Source: Sebaldella termitidis ATCC 33386 (GTDB taxonomy: Bacteria; Fusobacteriota; Fusobacteriia; Fusobacteriales; Leptotrichiaceae). From it: a DNA stretch of 64,000 bases. This document shows, piece by piece, positions 7,942 through 14,938 of the stretch. The notes beneath the pieces were generated by a model, which made no database searches, had not been told where the DNA came from, and saw nothing but the letters and a program-made list of their open reading frames with translations. Location of the stretch: assembly GCF_000024405.1 (NCBI RefSeq), contig NC_013517.1, positions 186,001 through 250,000 of the forward strand, written 5' to 3'. A program made the position numbers and the translations under genes. Positions within the stretch are counted from its first letter, which is position 1, and every line of letters starts with the position of its first letter.

Positions 7942-9747
7942 ATGGAAGATTTGAAAAAAATGAGCTTAAAAGAGCTGGAAGATTTATGCGGGGACATAAG
8001 AAGCGAGATTATAGAGGTTGTATGTAAAAACGGGGGACATCTGGGTCCTAATCTCGGAGTGGTGGAATTAAGTACAGCACTTCATTATGTATATAATTCA
8101 CCTGTGGACAAGATAGTCTGGGATGTGGGTCATCAGTCATATGTACATAAGATGCTTACAGGCAGAAGGGACAGATTTCATACAATAAGAAAAAGAGGCG
8201 GGCTGGGTCCGTTTACTGATCCGAATGAAAGTATACATGATCAGTTTATAAGCGGTCATGCAGGAAGCGCTTTATCTGTATCGGCTGGGCTGGCAGCTGC
8301 CAATCCTGATAAAAACGTAGCAGTCGTTATAGGAGATGCTTCTTTTGCGAACGGGACTACTCTTGAGGCCTTGAATGACATAAATGGTAAATTAAAAAAT
8401 CTGACAATCATAATAAACGATAATGAGATGTCAATAGGAGAAAATGTAGGAGCTATATCCGGAATACTGAATAAGGTAATAAACAGCAGTTTTTATCTGA
8501 AATTACGTAAGGATCTGCGATATGTACTAAGCAGATATAATTTAACCAAACCTATTGTAAAACCGACTGAAAGAGTGGAACAGTCATTAAGATCAATTGT
8601 TACTCCAGGCGGATTTTTTAATATACTGGGTTATGACTATATAGGACCTATAGACGGGCATAATCTGGAAAAGCTGATAAAAATTTTAGAAGAAAATTCT
8701 AAAGAAAGAACAAGAGTTATACACATAAAAACAAAAAAAGGAATGGGATATGATCCGGCAGAAGCAGATCCCGAAAGCTTTCACGGAATAGGACCTTTTG
8801 ATAAAAATACCGGGGAAACAATAGGGAAATCACAGATATATTCTGATGTATTCGGAGCAAAAATGGAAGAAATTTTTGCTGCTGATGAAAAGACAGTTGC
8901 TTTAAGCTCTGGAATGATAAAAGGCACAGGCTTGAAAAATGTATGGAAAAAATATCCTGAAAGAGTTCATGATACAGGTATGACAGAGGGGCATACAGTG
9001 ACTTTTGCCGCGGCACTTGCCAAAGAAGGATTAAAGCCTTATGTAGCAATATATTCTACATTTCTGCAGAGAGCATATTCACATCTTATACATGATGTGG
9101 CGATATTAAAGCTGCCTGTAAGATTTATTCTTGACAGGGCGGGAGTAGTTGCCGATGACGGAAAGACACATCAGGGGATATTTGATATAGCGTATCTGCT
9201 TACAATACCTGATATTGATATAGCAGCACCTACATCAAAGGAAGAGTTTAGCAAAATACTTGATATGTCTCTGGATATAAAAAAACCTCTTGCGGTACGT
9301 ATACCGAAGGATACTCCTTTAGACTATGAATTTCCTGCTTATGAATATGGCAAGTGGAATAAAGTCAGTGACGGAAGCCGGTATATGATAATAGCATGCG
9401 GTGCTATGTTTGCTGAGATAATGAAAATAAAGGATAAGCTTGATGAGAAAATAGATGCTGCAATAGTCAGTGCAGCCTGGATAAGACCATTTGACAAGGA
9501 GTTCATAAATAGAGAATTTCCTAAATATGAAAAAGTACTGATTTTGGAAGATGGTATTGAAAAAAGCGGTTTTGGTACGGAAATACTGGAATATGTCAAT
9601 GATTCGGATATTGATACCAAGATTATAAGAAAAGGAATAAGACAGATGTTTCTGCCACACGGAAAGAGATCTGAATTATTGAATGACGAAAATCTTACAG
9701 GAGAATCGCTGCTTGAAGATATATTAACAAAGGTGTTGGGAAAATGA
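7942..9747 (+). CDS. dxs: 1-deoxy-D-xylulose-5-phosphate synthase
   Basis: Thiamine-diphosphate enzyme that condenses pyruvate with glyceraldehyde 3-phosphate, the first step of the MEP isoprenoid pathway. It shows DVGHQSYVHKMLTGR near residue 61, the cofactor region GDASFANG followed by a typical NDNEMSI, the transketolase pyrimidine domain with RFILDRAG, and a C-terminal transketolase domain. At 601 residues it is slightly short for DXS (about 620). The usual GDG of the cofactor motif reads GDA, and the segment after GGL differs from the usual SGF, so it belongs to a divergent DXS branch. It overlaps tlyA by ATGA. Confidence 0.88.
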   Translation: MEDLKKMSLKELEDLCGDIRSEIIEVVCKNGGHLGPNLGVVELSTALHYVYNSPVDKIVWDVGHQSYVHKMLTGRRDRFHTIRKRGGLGPFTDPNESIHDQFISGHAGSALSVSAGLAAANPDKNVAVVIGDASFANGTTLEALNDINGKLKNLTIIINDNEMSIGENVGAISGILNKVINSSFYLKLRKDLRYVLSRYNLTKPIVKPTERVEQSLRSIVTPGGFFNILGYDYIGPIDGHNLEKLIKILEENSKERTRVIHIKTKKGMGYDPAEADPESFHGIGPFDKNTGETIGKSQIYSDVFGAKMEEIFAADEKTVALSSGMIKGTGLKNVWKKYPERVHDTGMTEGHTVTFAAALAKEGLKPYVAIYSTFLQRAYSHLIHDVAILKLPVRFILDRAGVVADDGKTHQGIFDIAYLLTIPDIDIAAPTSKEEFSKILDMSLDIKKPLAVRIPKDTPLDYEFPAYEYGKWNKVSDGSRYMIIACGAMFAEIMKIKDKLDEKIDAAIVSAAWIRPFDKEFINREFPKYEKVLILEDGIEKSGFGTEILEYVNDSDIDTKIIRKGIRQMFLPHGKRSELLNDENLTGESLLEDILTKVLGK

Positions 9748-10490
9748 AAAGAAGATTAGATGTGTTTCTCGTGGAGGAAGGCTATTTTGACAGCAGGGAA
9801 AAGGCAAAAAGGGAAATAATGCTCGGAAATGTAATTATAAACGAGCAGGCCGTCACTAAAGCGGGGACAATGATTAAAGATAATCAGGAGCTGAATATAA
9901 GAATCAAGGAAAAGCTGAAATATGTAAGCAGAGGCGGTTTGAAGCTGGAAAGAGCACTGGAATACTGGAATCTTGATTTTAATAATAAAAAAATTCTGGA
10001 TATAGGAGCTTCGACAGGCGGTTTTACAGACTGTGCCCTGCAAAACGGTGCAGATTTTGTATTTGGAGTGGATGTCGGGAAAAATCAGCTTGACTGGAAG
10101 CTGCGAAATGATAAAAGAGTAAAGTCTCTTGAGGAAATGCATATAAAAAATCTTTCTCCTGATGATATTAATAATGAAAAAACAGATTATATCGTGATAG
10201 ATGTTTCATTTATATCACTTACATCTGTTTTTAGATATTTTAAACAATTCCTGAAAGAGGATGGAAAAGTCATAGCATTGATAAAGCCTCAGTTTGAAGT
10301 GGGAAAAGATAAAATAGGGAAAAACGGGATAGTTAAAGAAGAAGAATACCGCAGTGAAGCAATAAAAAGTGTGGTAAAGGAAGCTTCGGAATGCGGATTT
10401 AAAATAATAGAGGTAATAGAGTCTCCGATTACCGGAACAAAAGGAAATATAGAATATCTGTCTTTATTTGAGATGATAGCTTCATCATGA
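9744..10490 (+). CDS. tlyA: TlyA-family rRNA 2'-O-methyltransferase
   Basis: 248-residue protein with an N-terminal S4 RNA-binding domain (RLDVFLVEEGYFDSREKA) and a FtsJ-like Rossmann methyltransferase domain whose SAM motif is DIGASTGGFTDC near residue 92. TlyA proteins 2'-O-methylate cytidines of rRNA and were once annotated as hemolysins; RNA methylation is the better supported role. The start overlaps the dxs stop (ATGA). It is the last gene of the run that began at base 1. A short CTTCA/TGAAG hairpin with T5 overlaps its stop and could be a weak terminator. Confidence 0.88.
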   Translation: MKRRLDVFLVEEGYFDSREKAKREIMLGNVIINEQAVTKAGTMIKDNQELNIRIKEKLKYVSRGGLKLERALEYWNLDFNNKKILDIGASTGGFTDCALQNGADFVFGVDVGKNQLDWKLRNDKRVKSLEEMHIKNLSPDDINNEKTDYIVIDVSFISLTSVFRYFKQFLKEDGKVIALIKPQFEVGKDKIGKNGIVKEEEYRSEAIKSVVKEASECGFKIIEVIESPITGTKGNIEYLSLFEMIASS

Positions 10491-10920
10491 AGATTTTTCC
10501 GGACAGATACTAGTGATGCTGCCTGTATTGAAGAACCTCGGTATCTGCGGTAAAAATTAATCAAAAAGCAAATGAATATCATCGTTTTGTTTCGTTTATA
10601 CTTTGACAGCGGGACAGATTAATAAGGTACAGGTATTTTTAATATATTGTTTATCGGTAATTTCAAATCATAAACAAAGACAAAATACTGGTAATTAAGT
10701 CAAAAAAATGCTATAGTTTTATAATCAGGAGTTTTTTATATTAATTTATATCTGAAAACATCTTAACAGAAAATAAGCCATATAAAAAATAATTTTGATG
10801 GATAATTTCCGCACTTAATTATAAAAGAGTTTATGATTAAATTGCTTAAATGAGGACAGGTACCTTGAAAAATAACTGACAGGGGACTGGGATTATATTA
10901 CAAATAAAGGAGAAAATCAT
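10491..10920. other. Non-coding stretch before the ctpA-like gene
   Basis: 430 bases with no convincing gene. At its left end CAGATAC (10504-10510) and GTATCTG (10541-10547) form an inverted repeat that can be extended by CCG/CGG. An extended -10-like TGCTATAGT at 10709-10717 and a TATAAT at 10720-10725 are possible promoters for the downstream protease, but neither has a good -35. AAAGGAG at about 10907-10913 is the ribosome site for the gene at 10921. Confidence 0.5.
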
Positions 10921-12249
10921 ATGAAAAATAAAAAATATGTGTTATTGACTGCGATAATGGCTATATTATTGAGTCTTCCAATTTTGTGCAGTACAACAGC
11001 AGCTAAAAAAACTGACACCAAAACTGATAATACGACTCAACAGCAGACAGCAGTTTCAGAACCTGCAGGTTATTTTAAGGATTCGGGAAACCTGAACAAA
11101 CTCACTAATATGATAAATATTATACAGCAAAAATTCGTAGGGAAGAAAAATCCGACAAAACAGGAGCTTTATGAATATGCGATGACCGGGTTGGTAAACG
11201 GACTGGATGATCCGTATTCTGAATATCTTACAAAAAAAGATCTGGAAAGTTTTACTGAGGATCTTGACGGTGAATACGTAGGAGTAGGAATGTCGATTGA
11301 TAAGAAAAAAGATGCACCGCTTGTAGTGGTATCACCATTTGTAGGAAGTCCGGCAGCCAAGGCAGGGATGAAAATCGGAGATAAGGTAACAAAAGTAGAT
11401 AAAACAGATATTATACCGTTAAATGCCACAGAAACAGTAAACCTTTTAAAAGGTAAGCAGGGAACAAAGGTAGATGTGGAAGTAGTAAGAGAAGGAGTAA
11501 AAAATCCTTTTACGGTTACAATAATAAGAGATACAATAAAGCTTGAGATGGTTGAGAGCAAAATGCTTCCGGATCAGATAGGATATGTAAGTCTTCTGAA
11601 ATTCGGAAACCATACAGGTGCCGAATTGAAAAAGCACATAGAACAGCTTCAGGCACAGGGAATGAAAGGTCTTATACTTGATTTGAGATCAAATCCGGGA
11701 GGATCTTTGAAAGAAGCACAGGATATAAGTTCATTATTTTTAACACAGGATCTTGTGGTATATTTAAAATATAAAAACGGACAGGAAACAAGATATAACA
11801 GAACAATGCCTAGTTTAGGGAATTTCCCTTTGATAATCCTTGTAAACGGAGGAAGTGCGTCAGCTTCTGAAATAGTTACGGGAGCAATAAAAGATTATAA
11901 AAGAGGTACTATTATAGGGCAGAAAACTTTTGGTAAGGGAATAGTGCAGGAGGTAATACCTTTAGAAGGCGGAGATGCGATAAAGCTGACAGTAGCACAA
12001 TATTTTACGCCAAACGGAAACTATATACATGAAAAAGGAATAGAGCCTGATATAAAAGTAGATATGGAAGAAGTACTTTCGATAAAAGGCTATGCTAATG
12101 ACAGTGAAGAAGCAAGAGAGAACAGAATGAAAGAAATAAGAACATATCTTGAAAAGGAAAAAGGAAAAGAAGAAACTGACAAGATAATATCAGCGGGAGA
12201 TGTACAGTTAAAAAGAGCAACAGAAGAGATGGAGAAAAAAATAAAATAG
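10921..12249 (+). CDS. ctpA: S41-family C-terminal processing protease (CtpA/Prc type)
   Basis: Exported serine protease that trims C termini of envelope proteins. An N-terminal hydrophobic segment (about residues 5-24) serves as signal or anchor. A PDZ domain follows (about 105-185, beginning around GEYVGVGMSI) and then the S41 catalytic domain with LILDLRSNPGG. The catalytic Ser-Lys dyad should be Ser314 (in GSASASE) and Lys339 (in KTFGKG), by the 25-residue spacing known in the family. The length of 442 is typical. It is followed after 8 nt by rsmI, so the two are probably co-transcribed. Confidence 0.92.
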   Translation: MKNKKYVLLTAIMAILLSLPILCSTTAAKKTDTKTDNTTQQQTAVSEPAGYFKDSGNLNKLTNMINIIQQKFVGKKNPTKQELYEYAMTGLVNGLDDPYSEYLTKKDLESFTEDLDGEYVGVGMSIDKKKDAPLVVVSPFVGSPAAKAGMKIGDKVTKVDKTDIIPLNATETVNLLKGKQGTKVDVEVVREGVKNPFTVTIIRDTIKLEMVESKMLPDQIGYVSLLKFGNHTGAELKKHIEQLQAQGMKGLILDLRSNPGGSLKEAQDISSLFLTQDLVVYLKYKNGQETRYNRTMPSLGNFPLIILVNGGSASASEIVTGAIKDYKRGTIIGQKTFGKGIVQEVIPLEGGDAIKLTVAQYFTPNGNYIHEKGIEPDIKVDMEEVLSIKGYANDSEEARENRMKEIRTYLEKEKGKEETDKIISAGDVQLKRATEEMEKKIK

Positions 12250-12257
12250 GAGAAAAA

Positions 12258-12932
12258 ATGCTGTATATAGTGGGGACACCTATTGGGAATATGGAAGATA
12301 TCACATACAGGGCGGTAAAAACCCTTAAAAGCGCGGATTATATCTTCTCGGAGGATACGAGGGTAAGCAGAAAGCTGCTGGCTCATTATGAAATAGAAAA
12401 TACCCTTTATCAGTATCATGAGCATAATAAGAGTCATCAGATAGAAAATATAATAAATCTTCTGAAAGACGGAAAGAATATTGCGCTGATAACAGATGCC
12501 GGAACACCTTGTATTTCAGATCCGGGTTATGAACTGGTAGATATTGCGCATCAGAATGATATAAAAGTAGTTACAATACCAGGTGCTTCATCTGTGATCG
12601 CCGGTGCGAGCATTTCGGGACTGAATCTCAGAAGAATGGCTTATGAAGGCTTCCTTCCGAAGAAAAAAGGAAGACAGACTTTGTTTAATAAGCTGAAGGA
12701 AGAAGAAAGAACCATTATAATACTGGAATCTCCTAACAGAATATTAAGAACACTGAAAGATATAAATGAGTACCTTGGCAACAGATATGTAGTCATAACC
12801 AGAGAGCTCACAAAAATATATGAAGAGGTTATCAGAGGCAATGTAACGGATTTAATAGAGAAAATAGAAAAAAAGCCTTTGAAAGGGGAAATAGTTTTAC
12901 TTATAAAATCAAAGAAAGAGGAAGAGGAATGA
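12258..12932 (+). CDS. rsmI: 16S rRNA (cytidine1402-2'-O)-methyltransferase RsmI, short form
   Basis: Tetrapyrrole-methylase-fold enzyme that 2'-O-methylates C1402 of 16S rRNA. The family motifs YIVGTPIGN, SEDTR, ITDAGTPCISDPG and IPGASSVIAG are all present in order, followed by YEGFLP. At 224 residues it is about 60 shorter than the E. coli enzyme and stops right after the methylase core, so the C-terminal extension is absent. There is no sign of a frameshift, since the next gene overlaps its stop by ATGA. AGGAGAAAAA precedes the ATG. Confidence 0.92.
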   Translation: MLYIVGTPIGNMEDITYRAVKTLKSADYIFSEDTRVSRKLLAHYEIENTLYQYHEHNKSHQIENIINLLKDGKNIALITDAGTPCISDPGYELVDIAHQNDIKVVTIPGASSVIAGASISGLNLRRMAYEGFLPKKKGRQTLFNKLKEEERTIIILESPNRILRTLKDINEYLGNRYVVITRELTKIYEEVIRGNVTDLIEKIEKKPLKGEIVLLIKSKKEEEE

Positions 12933-13786
12933 GTATAAATTGGTACCCCGGTCATATGAAAAAAACAAAGGAGACTATTGCAGAGAATCTGAAAATAGTA
13001 GATCTGGTAATAGAGGTACTGGATGCAAGAATACCGCTTTCAAGTAAGAATCCTGACATTTCCAAACTTGCTAAGAATAAGAAGAGACTTACAGTATTGA
13101 ATAAAGTGGATCTGGCAGATGAAAGAGAAGTGGAAAACTGGAAAGAATATTTTATAAGAAATGATATTTCGGACTATGTTTTGGCAATTAGTGCTGAAAA
13201 GGGAACTAATTTAAACGAGCTGAAAAGAATAGTAGATGAAATATATATCGAAAAGCTGGAAAAGGCCAAAAAAAAAGGGCTTAGAAAAACAGAAGTAAGA
13301 GCACTTATAGCAGGAATTCCCAATGTGGGTAAGTCAAAGCTGATAAATAAGTTCGCAGGAAAGACTAAGGCAAGAGTGGGAGATAAGCCCGGCTTTACCA
13401 GAGGAAAGCAATGGGTGAAGGCAAGTGAAAAGCTGGAGCTTCTGGATACTCCCGGAGTTTTATGGCCGAAGTTTGATGATCCAGAGGTAGGATACAGTCT
13501 GGCAATTACAGGCTCTATTAAGGATGATATACTTCCAATAGAAGAAGTAGTGTCAGTATTTATAGACAGAATGAGAAAAACAGGGAAGCTGGACCAGCTG
13601 GTGAAGGCATATAATCTGGAAACGGATATTGAAAATAAAGAAAATCATGAAATACTTGATATTCTTGAGGAAAGACTTGGAATAATAAAAAAGGAAGAAA
13701 CAAATTATAATAAAGTTTCCCGGTTTCTGCTGAGAGATTACAGAAGCGGAAAGTTAGGAAAATTTTCTTTGGAAACAACACAGTAA
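12929..13786 (+). CDS. rbgA: Ribosome biogenesis GTPase RbgA (YlqF)
   Basis: Circularly permuted GTPase required for late 50S subunit assembly. It opens with the diagnostic NWYPGHM segment. The G motifs come in permuted order: NKVD (G4) near residue 46, SAEKG (G5), then the P-loop GIPNVGKS near residue 129 and DTPG (G3) near residue 175. The C-terminal ANTAR-like RNA-binding tail is present and the length of 285 is normal. It overlaps rsmI by 4 nt and is followed by a clear terminator. Confidence 0.94.
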   Translation: MSINWYPGHMKKTKETIAENLKIVDLVIEVLDARIPLSSKNPDISKLAKNKKRLTVLNKVDLADEREVENWKEYFIRNDISDYVLAISAEKGTNLNELKRIVDEIYIEKLEKAKKKGLRKTEVRALIAGIPNVGKSKLINKFAGKTKARVGDKPGFTRGKQWVKASEKLELLDTPGVLWPKFDDPEVGYSLAITGSIKDDILPIEEVVSVFIDRMRKTGKLDQLVKAYNLETDIENKENHEILDILEERLGIIKKEETNYNKVSRFLLRDYRSGKLGKFSLETTQ

Positions 13787-13793
13787 ATAATAT

Positions 13794-13823
13794 AACTGTC
13801 GTAGAGATATGACAGTTTTTTTT
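13794..13823 (+). terminator. Rho-independent terminator of the ctpA-rsmI-rbgA unit
   Basis: AACTGTC (13794-13800) and GACAGTT (13811-13817) form a 7-bp stem followed directly by a T-run. It starts 8 bases after the rbgA stop. Confidence 0.85.
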
Positions 13824-13863
13824 ATTTTCTTAAATTTACGGCTGTTTTATGAAAAAATAATAT

Positions 13864-13879
13864 CGTTTCACGTGAAAAA
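13864..13879. promoter_or_regulatory. parS-like ParB-binding palindrome
   Basis: The 16-mer CGTTTCACGTGAAAAA matches the bacterial parS consensus TGTTTCACGTGAAACA at 14 of 16 positions, including a perfect 12-bp palindromic core TTTCACGTGAAA (13866-13877). It sits in a non-coding gap between two converging terminators. parS sites load ParB for chromosome partitioning and usually lie in the origin-proximal part of the chromosome. Assignment rests on sequence match only; no parA or parB gene is in the window. Confidence 0.5.
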
Positions 13880-13953
13880 ACTTTTGTATTTTTAAGATGT
13901 GATATATTGAACTCTTCATATTAATGATGAATTGTATAATTAGCTGCACCTCT

Positions 13954-13986
13954 AAAAAATAAAAAAACAGCTTCAAAATAAAGCTG
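13954..13986 (-). terminator. Terminator of the DUF368 gene
   Basis: On the minus strand CAGCTT and AAGCTG (plus-strand 13968-13973 and 13981-13986) form a stem followed by a long T-rich tract (plus-strand A-run 13954-13967). It lies 8 bases beyond the DUF368 stop codon. Confidence 0.75.
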
Positions 13987-13994
13987 CTGTAAAA

Positions 13995-14864
13995 TTATCC
14001 GGCGTACTTGGCATTGAATTTCAGCGACACGGCAAGTCCGGCTAAAAATAAAATAATTCCTGTAATGTAAACAGATAAACTACCTGAATAACCCGGAATT
14101 AATTCCGGAACAGAACCCAGCATAAAACCTAAAACTGCATAATAAGTGAGGCTGTATGATTTTTTGAACAGAAAATCCATTAGTTTTGAGAAAAAAAATA
14201 CTCCTGCCCCAAGTCCGGCACAGAGCGGGATCAAAATCAAAATATTGTTAACAATTTCGCTGTGCATGGATTTTGACACAAAAGGAAATAAGAAAATATA
14301 CTTTATATCCGCAACTATATTCAGGAAAAATCCATACGCCCCTATAAGCATCAGAAGAACTGTTCCGCTTATTCCGGGAATTACCAAAGAACCTGCCATG
14401 ATAAAGCCTATAATGAATATGTACATAAAGCTTTTAAAATTCAGATAAAAATTCACGGACTCGATTTCTATACTGCTGCTTCCTGATAAGGAAAAGAATA
14501 CAGAGATCATAAATGCAATCAAAAAAGGCACAAGACAGAGAGCTGAAAAGCCGTTTTTATTAGCATGTCTGAATAGCCCGGGAATAGTCCCGAGAAAAAG
14601 TCCGCATAATGAGAGCATTGTAGGTATTTCATAATATGTAAAAAGAAATTTTTGAATATTACTGAATAAAACTATTCCTATACAGGCACCAAAGCCTATA
14701 ACAGCGAGAAAAACAAGGTTTTTCTTGGGATCTTTAAAAAAGCTGCTTACAGAATGTATGAGTTTTTCATAAACACCGAATATAACAGCCAGAGAACCGC
14801 CGCTTATCCCCGGAAGTATAGCACCTATACCGATGATTATCCCCTTTGCGAAATTAGAAAACAT
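13995..14864 (-). CDS. DUF368/PopT-type polyprenyl-phosphate transporter
   Basis: 289-residue polytopic membrane protein of the DUF368 family. Two copies of the family motif are visible, LPGISGG at residues 17-23 and IPGISGT near residue 160, consistent with an inverted-repeat transporter of about eight helices. Recent work on other bacteria assigns DUF368 proteins (PopT) to recycling of undecaprenyl phosphate across the cytoplasmic membrane for cell-wall synthesis; that role is transferred here by family. CGGAGGTT precedes the start. It lies behind the terminator of the upstream ATPase gene, so it probably has its own promoter. Confidence 0.82.
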   Translation of the reverse strand: MFSNFAKGIIIGIGAILPGISGGSLAVIFGVYEKLIHSVSSFFKDPKKNLVFLAVIGFGACIGIVLFSNIQKFLFTYYEIPTMLSLCGLFLGTIPGLFRHANKNGFSALCLVPFLIAFMISVFFSLSGSSSIEIESVNFYLNFKSFMYIFIIGFIMAGSLVIPGISGTVLLMLIGAYGFFLNIVADIKYIFLFPFVSKSMHSEIVNNILILIPLCAGLGAGVFFFSKLMDFLFKKSYSLTYYAVLGFMLGSVPELIPGYSGSLSVYITGIILFLAGLAVSLKFNAKYAG

Positions 14865-14907
14865 TTTGATGAACCTCCGTTAAACTTATATTTTTATAGT
14901 AAAATTT

Positions 14908-14934
14908 TAAAAAAAGAAGGGGACAAAGTCCCCC
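14908..14934 (-). terminator. Terminator of the Ca2+-ATPase gene
   Basis: GGGGAC (14919-14924), a 3-base loop, and GTCCCC (14928-14933). On the minus strand the stem is followed by TTCTTTTTTT. It begins 5 bases past the ATPase stop and separates that gene from the DUF368 gene. Confidence 0.85.
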
Positions 14935-14938
14935 TGTT

